DNA from: Cyanobacteriota bacterium
GTDB lineage: Bacteria > Acidobacteriota > Vicinamibacteria > Vicinamibacterales > UBA2999
NCBI GenBank assembly: GCA_019752015.1
Contig: JAIEMQ010000006.1
Coordinates: 357,118 to 421,117 of the forward strand
Direction of reading: 5' to 3'
Length of the DNA: 64,000 nt
The notes beneath the pieces are model-generated. The model worked only from the letters and a program-made list of their open reading frames with translations. It was not told the DNA's origin and ran no database searches. Positions 59,761 to 64,000 of the stretch are shown here, one piece after another; the stretch's first letter is position 1, and each line of letters begins with the position of its first letter. The translations under genes were made by a program, and so were the position numbers.

Positions 59761-62700
59761 GTGACAAGAGATCAAGCTGGGCCAAGCCCATCTCGACGAA
59801 GCACACAAGCAATGCTTGCATTGCTTGTGTGCGTAGTCGGACTCAGTTTCGCCGGCCACGCCCAGATGTTGACCGGCGTGCAAGAGCCCGCGTGGTCGCC
59901 CGACGGCAGGCGCATCGCCGTTTCCTATCTCGATCGCATCTGGACGATGACGGCGGACGGAAAGCAGGCCCGCGCCGTTTTTCAAGACCTCAAGACCTCA
60001 AGACCTCAAGACCTCCTAGTCGAACGAGAGCCCGCGTGGTCCCCCGATGGCAATCGCATCGCTTTCGCCGCCGATCGCGGTGAAGGCTTCGATGTCTTCG
60101 TCGTCACGCTGAAGAATGGTGTCGCATCCGGCACTCCCACCGCTGCGACGACGATGGCCGGTGATGAGCGGTGGCCGTCGTGGACCGCTGACGGCCGACT
60201 GGTGTTCGCGCATCGTGATGCGCGGCCCGCCGGCCGGAACGGCGATCCCAGCCTGCAGTACGACATCTATCTCTCGACGCCGGTTTCGGGCTCCGAGGCC
60301 TGGCAGGCGCCGCAGGCGCTGACGGAAACCGCGGACAGCGAAACGTATCCGCGCGTCTCGCCGGACGGCACCAAGGTCGCGTTCATTTCCGAGCGCGACT
60401 CGGAAGACGACAACGATTTGTGGTGGATGCCGGTGCCAGCCGCATCGATCGTCAAGCCGATTCCACTCGGTGCCCGTCCACCGAAGCCGGTTCCCTCGTC
60501 CGTGCAATCGACCGGCACCGACGGCAAGCCGCTGCGCGCCAATCGCATCACGCGCGTGCGCGGTCACGAGGCGTATCCGTCGTGGGCGCCCGACAACTCA
60601 CGAATCGCGTTCTATGCGGTCCGTGAAGGCATCGGCTCCGTGTGGGTCGCCACTGCCGAACCGCCGCGGCCGGAGCCGGCGGAAGATCCGATCGCGCGCG
60701 CGAAGCCCGCTGCGCAGCCGCAATTGGTGTCGCGGCGTGGCGGCGCGCCCGCCTGGTCGCCGGATGGCAAGACGCTGCTCGTCACCGGTTTGCCCGATCC
60801 GGAGCCGGTCTACAACGGCAACCCGCTTCGCAATGAATCAGAAGCGCCGCCGCTCTTCGCGCTGAACTCGGCGTTCCAGTTGTGGCGTGTTCCCGCTCCG
60901 CTGCCGGTCCATGAAGATGGCGGCGCGGTGCCCGCGGAGAGCACGGCGTCACCCGCGTTGTTCACCGCGGTCTTCGATCGCGTCTGGACCACGCTGCAGT
61001 CGCTGTACTACTCGTCGGGTCCCACCGCGGATCAGTGGACCAGCGCGCGCGATAAATTCCGTCCCCGCGCCGGCGCCGCGAAGAACGAAGGCGAGCTCGA
61101 AACCATCATCGATGAAATGGTGGCGGCGCAGCCGCTGATCAAGCCCGTCATCACCTCGAATGGCGCGGTGATTGTTTCCGGTCATCCGCTGGCGTCTGAA
61201 GCCGGCCGCCTCGCTTTCGAGAAAGGCGGCAACGTCGTCGACGCGATGATCGCGGTGTCGTTCGCGCTCGGCGTCGTCGAGCCTGAAGCCTCCGGCATCG
61301 GCGGCGACGGATCGGCGGTGCTCTATCTCAAGGGGATGAAGAAGCCGACGACGATCGAGTACAAGGACATGACGCCGATCAAGGCGACGCCCGACAATCC
61401 GCTGATGGTGCGGGACGGCCGCATTGTTGCCGATGGTCCCGCCGCCGCGAACATTCCCGGCGTGGTGGCCGGCCTCGACTATCTCTATCGCAACTACGGC
61501 AGCGGCAAGGTGAAGTGGGAAGACCTGGTGGCGCCGGCGATCACGCTCGCCGATGACGGCTTCATTCTCGACGAGGGCCTGCCGTCGAGCCTTGCCGAAG
61601 GCCGCCGCTTCCTCGACAAGTGGCCCGAGGCGAAGAAGATCTACCTGCCGGACGGCAAGGTGCCGCGGCCGGGCGATCGCTTCTTCAACAAGGATTACGC
61701 CACCACGCTGCGCGCGGTCCAGAAGGGCGGCGCCGACGCGTTCTACAAGGGTGAAATCGCGAAGAAGATCGCCGCCGACATGGAAGAGAACGGCGGCATC
61801 CTCACCTATGCCGATCTCGCGCAGTATCGCGCGATCGAGCGCGCTCCGATTGCAGGCCACTATCGCGGTCACACGCTCTATGCGGGCGGGCCGCCGCTGT
61901 CGACCGGCATCCAGCTGTTCGAGTCGCTGCACGTGCTCGAGAACTACCAGGCGAAAAGTGGCGCCCGCGCGTCGACGGACCCCGACTATCTCCACTACTT
62001 GATCGAATCGTGGAAGGTTCGCGATCCGCTTCGCCGCGTCGCCGATCCGGAGCGATGGCCGGTCGAGTTCGAGGAGCACCTGACCGCCGAGCACGCGAAG
62101 AAGTTGTTCGCGAAGATCGATCCAAAGAAGGCGTCGCGCTACGAGCGCACGCCGCCTGATGATGCGCCGACGACCCCAACCGCGCCGGCGCCGCGTATCA
62201 GCACCGGCACGACCTCGTTTGCCGTGGCCGATGCCGAAGGCAACATGATCGCGGTGACGCAGACGCTCAGCACCTGGGGCGGCACGTTCTATGTGTCGAA
62301 GGGACTCGGCTTCCTCTACAACAATCACTTGCGATCGAATCGCCTGACCGCCGGCGCCTACGGCAGCCTCGTGCCGCTGATGCGATCGTCGACCTCGGCG
62401 GTGCCGACGCTGGTGTTCGAGAAAAAGGCGTCGGGCGAAGAAGTGCCGAAGCTCGCGGTCGGCTGCGCCGGCAACGCGTGGATCCCGCTGACGGTCTACA
62501 ACATCATCACCGGCGTGATTGACGGCAGGCTGGGCGCGCAGGCGGCGATCGAAGCGCCGCGATTCCTGCCCGGCCGCGATCCCGCCGATCCGCTCGAGAA
62601 CGGCGAGCGCGTCGAGATCGAGGATCGCTTCCCGCGTCCGCTGCTCACCAACCTGATCGATCGCGGCCACAAGTTCCAGAAGATCGGCCGCAAGGGCGAG

Positions 62701-62829
62701 GTGCGCTACGGCTACGCGGCCGCGATCACCGTTGACGTTGCCAATCGCAAGGTTGAAGGCGGCGCCGAGCCGCGGCGCGCCCACGCCGCCGTTCCGTATT
62801 CACGCAGTTCATCGACCACGGCACAATAA
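59761..62829 (+). CDS. TolB-type beta-propeller fused to gamma-glutamyltransferase, exported
   Basis: 1022 aa from the GTG at 59761, which has AAGGA upstream; a TTG at 59737 is the less likely start. A signal peptide (MLALLVCVVGLSFAGHA) is followed by six or so WD40/PD40-like blades (EPAWSPDGNRIAFAADRG, RVSPDGTKVAFISERD, PSWAPDNSRIAFYA) to about residue 420. After a linker of about 45 residues, a complete gamma-glutamyltransferase begins (GNVVDAMIAVSFALGVVEPE, SGIGGDGSAVLYL). Its autocatalytic Thr817 is in STGTTSFAVAD. GGT cleaves glutathione in the periplasm. The tandem repeat 59983-60014 encodes KTSRPQDLL between blades, and a perfect 32-bp palindrome lies in the signal-peptide codons. Confidence 0.88.
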   Translation: MTRDQAGPSPSRRSTQAMLALLVCVVGLSFAGHAQMLTGVQEPAWSPDGRRIAVSYLDRIWTMTADGKQARAVFQDLKTSRPQDLLVEREPAWSPDGNRIAFAADRGEGFDVFVVTLKNGVASGTPTAATTMAGDERWPSWTADGRLVFAHRDARPAGRNGDPSLQYDIYLSTPVSGSEAWQAPQALTETADSETYPRVSPDGTKVAFISERDSEDDNDLWWMPVPAASIVKPIPLGARPPKPVPSSVQSTGTDGKPLRANRITRVRGHEAYPSWAPDNSRIAFYAVREGIGSVWVATAEPPRPEPAEDPIARAKPAAQPQLVSRRGGAPAWSPDGKTLLVTGLPDPEPVYNGNPLRNESEAPPLFALNSAFQLWRVPAPLPVHEDGGAVPAESTASPALFTAVFDRVWTTLQSLYYSSGPTADQWTSARDKFRPRAGAAKNEGELETIIDEMVAAQPLIKPVITSNGAVIVSGHPLASEAGRLAFEKGGNVVDAMIAVSFALGVVEPEASGIGGDGSAVLYLKGMKKPTTIEYKDMTPIKATPDNPLMVRDGRIVADGPAAANIPGVVAGLDYLYRNYGSGKVKWEDLVAPAITLADDGFILDEGLPSSLAEGRRFLDKWPEAKKIYLPDGKVPRPGDRFFNKDYATTLRAVQKGGADAFYKGEIAKKIAADMEENGGILTYADLAQYRAIERAPIAGHYRGHTLYAGGPPLSTGIQLFESLHVLENYQAKSGARASTDPDYLHYLIESWKVRDPLRRVADPERWPVEFEEHLTAEHAKKLFAKIDPKKASRYERTPPDDAPTTPTAPAPRISTGTTSFAVADAEGNMIAVTQTLSTWGGTFYVSKGLGFLYNNHLRSNRLTAGAYGSLVPLMRSSTSAVPTLVFEKKASGEEVPKLAVGCAGNAWIPLTVYNIITGVIDGRLGAQAAIEAPRFLPGRDPADPLENGERVEIEDRFPRPLLTNLIDRGHKFQKIGRKGEVRYGYAAAITVDVANRKVEGGAEPRRAHAAVPYSRSSSTTAQ
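59801..59832. repeat. Perfect 32-bp palindrome in the signal-peptide coding region
   Basis: GCACACAAGCAATG-CTTG-CATTGCTTGTGTGC: a 14-base stem with a four-base loop, AT-richer than its surroundings. It starts 40 bases after the GTG and would form a stable hairpin in the mRNA close to the ribosome entry site. Confidence 0.85.
59983..60014. repeat. Tandem repeat of CAAGACCT (8-bp unit, four copies) in coding sequence
   Basis: Four exact CAAGACCT units. Eight bp is not a multiple of three, so each unit is read in a different frame (QDLKTSRPQDL). It falls between two propeller blades. Gain or loss of one unit would shift the frame. Confidence 0.85.
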
Positions 62830-62834
62830 CGTAG

Positions 62835-62856
62835 AGGCGGGACTTTAGTCCCGCCT
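62835..62856. repeat. Family A hairpin (AGGCGGGAC-TTTA-GTCCCGCCT)
   Basis: Perfect nine-base stem with a TTTA loop, between the GGT fusion and the peroxiredoxin gene (38-bp gap). Confidence 0.8.
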
Positions 62857-62867
62857 ATGGATCACAC

Positions 62868-63329
62868 ATGATTGAACCCGGAAAGAAAGCGCCAAATTTT
62901 TCCTTGCCGGATCAGGAAGGCAAGAAGCATTCGCTCGCCGACTACGCCGGCCAGCCCGTCGTGCTGTATTTCTATCCAAAGGACGACACCCCCGGCTGCA
63001 CCAGGGAGTCGTGCGCGTTCCAGGACAACCTGCCGAAGTTCAAGAAGAGCAAGGCGGCGATCCTCGGCATGAGCGTGCTCGACTCGGCGAGCAAGGCGCG
63101 GTTTGCCGACAAATACGGTTTGAAGTTCCCGCTGCTTGCCGACGAAGATCACGCGGTGATGGAGAAGTACGGCGTGTGGCAGGAGAAGTCGATGTACGGC
63201 AAGAAGTACATGGGCGTCGCGCGCACCACCTACCTGATCGATGCCGACGGCAAGGTCGCGAAGCGCTGGGACGGCGTAAAAGTGGATGGTCACGCCGAGG
63301 AAGTGCTTGCCGCCGTCCAGCAGCTCTGA
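62868..63329 (+). CDS. bcp: Thioredoxin-dependent peroxiredoxin (Bcp/PrxQ)
   Basis: 153 aa. KAPNFSLPDQEGKKHSLADY and VLYFYPKDDTPGCTRESCAF carry the peroxidatic Cys44 and the resolving Cys49 five residues on, the atypical 2-Cys arrangement of PrxQ. FPLLADEDHAVMEKYGVW and the catalytic Arg region (VARTTYLID) complete the fold. It reduces hydrogen peroxide and organic peroxides in the cytoplasm with electrons from thioredoxin. ATG at 62868. The P-type ATPase gene starts inside its 3' end. Confidence 0.96.
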   Translation: MIEPGKKAPNFSLPDQEGKKHSLADYAGQPVVLYFYPKDDTPGCTRESCAFQDNLPKFKKSKAAILGMSVLDSASKARFADKYGLKFPLLADEDHAVMEKYGVWQEKSMYGKKYMGVARTTYLIDADGKVAKRWDGVKVDGHAEEVLAAVQQL

Positions 63330-64000
63330 AGTCCGCCTGCACGTCGCGGGGATGGATTGCGCCGACGAAGCGGCGCTGATCCGGCACGCGCTCGCCAAGT
63401 CCGGCGTCGAATCGCTGAACTTCGATCTCGTCGGCCGCCGCGTCGACGTCACCTTCAACCCGGAAAGAATTTCAGCCGCCGCGATTGTTGCCGCCGTCGA
63501 GGCGACCGGGCTGGCCGCCCATTCGCACCAGGCCGGCGATCACGTCGGCGACGATCACCACGCCCACGATCATCATCACGACACCGCGAAGCGGTGGGCG
63601 ATCGCGAGCGGCGCGGTGATGCTGATCGGCTGGATCGTCGACGGCGTCTACGCCGACAGCTGGACCGAAGCGGTGTTCGGGCGTCACGGCGATCTGGATC
63701 ACGCGCACCATTCGTATGCGGCGATCGCCTACGGCATCGCGACCTTCGCGGGCCTGTGGCCGATGATTCCGCGCGCGGTGACGTCGCTGCGCTTTGGCCG
63801 TCTCGACATGCACGTCCTCGTCTGCCTGTCGGCGGTCGGAGCGGCTGCGATCGGGCAGTGGGCCGAGGCCGCCGCCGTCGCGTTCCTGTTTGCGATCGCG
63901 CATCTGATGGAGGCGTGGAGCATCGAGCGCGCGCGCCAGGCGGTCAGCACGCTCGTCGGTCACGAGCCTGGTTGGGGAGACGACGGCGGCCACGAGTCCG
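63307..64000 (+). CDS. P1B-type heavy-metal translocating ATPase (N-terminal part, cut by window edge)
   Basis: At least 231 codons, open to the right edge. An N-terminal heavy-metal-associated domain has GMDCADEAALIRHAL, with C-x-x-E in place of C-x-x-C as in ZntA/CadA relatives that use one Cys and an acidic residue. A His-rich linker follows (GDDHHAHDHHH and HGDLDHAHHS), then the first spans (WAIASGAVMLIGWIVDGVYA) and FGRLDMHVLVCLSAVGAAAI. Zn2+, Cd2+ or Pb2+ export is likely. The TTG at 63307 has GAGGAA five bases upstream; an ATG at 63286 is the alternative. Both overlap bcp. The phosphorylation site D-K-T-G lies beyond the window. Confidence 0.85.
   Translation, partial: MPPSSSSEVRLHVAGMDCADEAALIRHALAKSGVESLNFDLVGRRVDVTFNPERISAAAIVAAVEATGLAAHSHQAGDHVGDDHHAHDHHHDTAKRWAIASGAVMLIGWIVDGVYADSWTEAVFGRHGDLDHAHHSYAAIAYGIATFAGLWPMIPRAVTSLRFGRLDMHVLVCLSAVGAAAIGQWAEAAAVAFLFAIAHLMEAWSIERARQAVSTLVGHEPGWGDDGGHES

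Noticed and set aside
60949..62784. Long open frame (611 aa) antisense to the GGT domain
   Set aside because: Same mirror-codon effect; the forward GGT motifs are unambiguous.

Overview
The window is GC-rich, densely packed bacterial chromosome. Several traits together point to an acidobacterium of the Vicinamibacterales type, probably assembled from a metagenome: Ser/Thr kinases fused to TPR arrays, many GT39/GT87-like membrane glycosyltransferases, one-gene fusions of enzymes usually encoded apart, many GTG/TTG starts with 1-8 nt gene overlaps, and dispersed short hairpins and 7-11 bp tandem repeats, some of them inside genes. The lineage is an inference from gene content; no rRNA or tRNA gene was seen.

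Layout. (1) 1-19.1 kb is a surface-polysaccharide region. On the minus strand lie a NodZ-like fucosyltransferase fragment, a DegT aminotransferase, a GNAT acetyltransferase, a GT2 and a GT39-like membrane protein. On the plus strand lie gmd, a methyltransferase, an MBOAT/SGNH O-acylation pair, membrane glycosyltransferase-like proteins, a second DegT, a WbpA-type UDP-sugar dehydrogenase and an RmlC-like epimerase. A GT9 closes the region on the minus strand, and an L-2-hydroxyglutarate oxidase-like gene sits in its middle. (2) 19.1-24.8 kb holds thiS-thiG, a kinase-TPR gene cut by an in-frame TAA, a decayed GMC oxidoreductase with an inverted internal piece, and an acyltransferase-3 gene. (3) 24.8-31.4 kb holds a very large NfnAB/GltD-like flavoprotein, then a toxin island: an RHS tip with a barnase-type RNase domain plus barstar, hicB with a truncated hicA, and a second RHS tip with a small putative immunity gene. 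(4) 31.8-38.3 kb holds a kinase-pseudokinase, a MerR-TPR protein, two GT39-like proteins and a degenerate SGNH protein. (5) 38.3-50.8 kb holds a ParE-type toxin-antitoxin pair with a frameshifted toxin, a DEAD-box helicase, infA, an acyl-AMP ligase-ACP-PlsC fusion, an epimerase, an M28 peptidase, threonine dehydratase, an Ig-like secreted protein, a CCA-adding-type enzyme and a Phd/PIN pair with a recognisable promoter-operator. (6) 50.8-64 kb is mostly metabolic: NIPSNAP, cupin, M20 peptidase, a two-gene nucleotidyltransferase module, proline dehydrogenase, PlsB-like acyltransferase, isocitrate dehydrogenase family, DUF4149, transketolase-like, a TolB-propeller/gamma-glutamyltransferase fusion, Bcp peroxiredoxin and the start of a P1B-type metal ATPase.

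Two themes stand out. First, hairpin repeats with covarying arms and short tandem arrays occur between genes and, in frame, inside conserved genes (GT9, CCA enzyme, threonine dehydratase, GGT fusion, NfnAB-like flavoprotein). Second, between 20 and 39 kb five genes are broken (kinase, GMC oxidoreductase, both RHS tips, the ParE toxin), and hicA is truncated. This is either an accessory region in decay or a stretch of assembly error, and read mapping would tell which.
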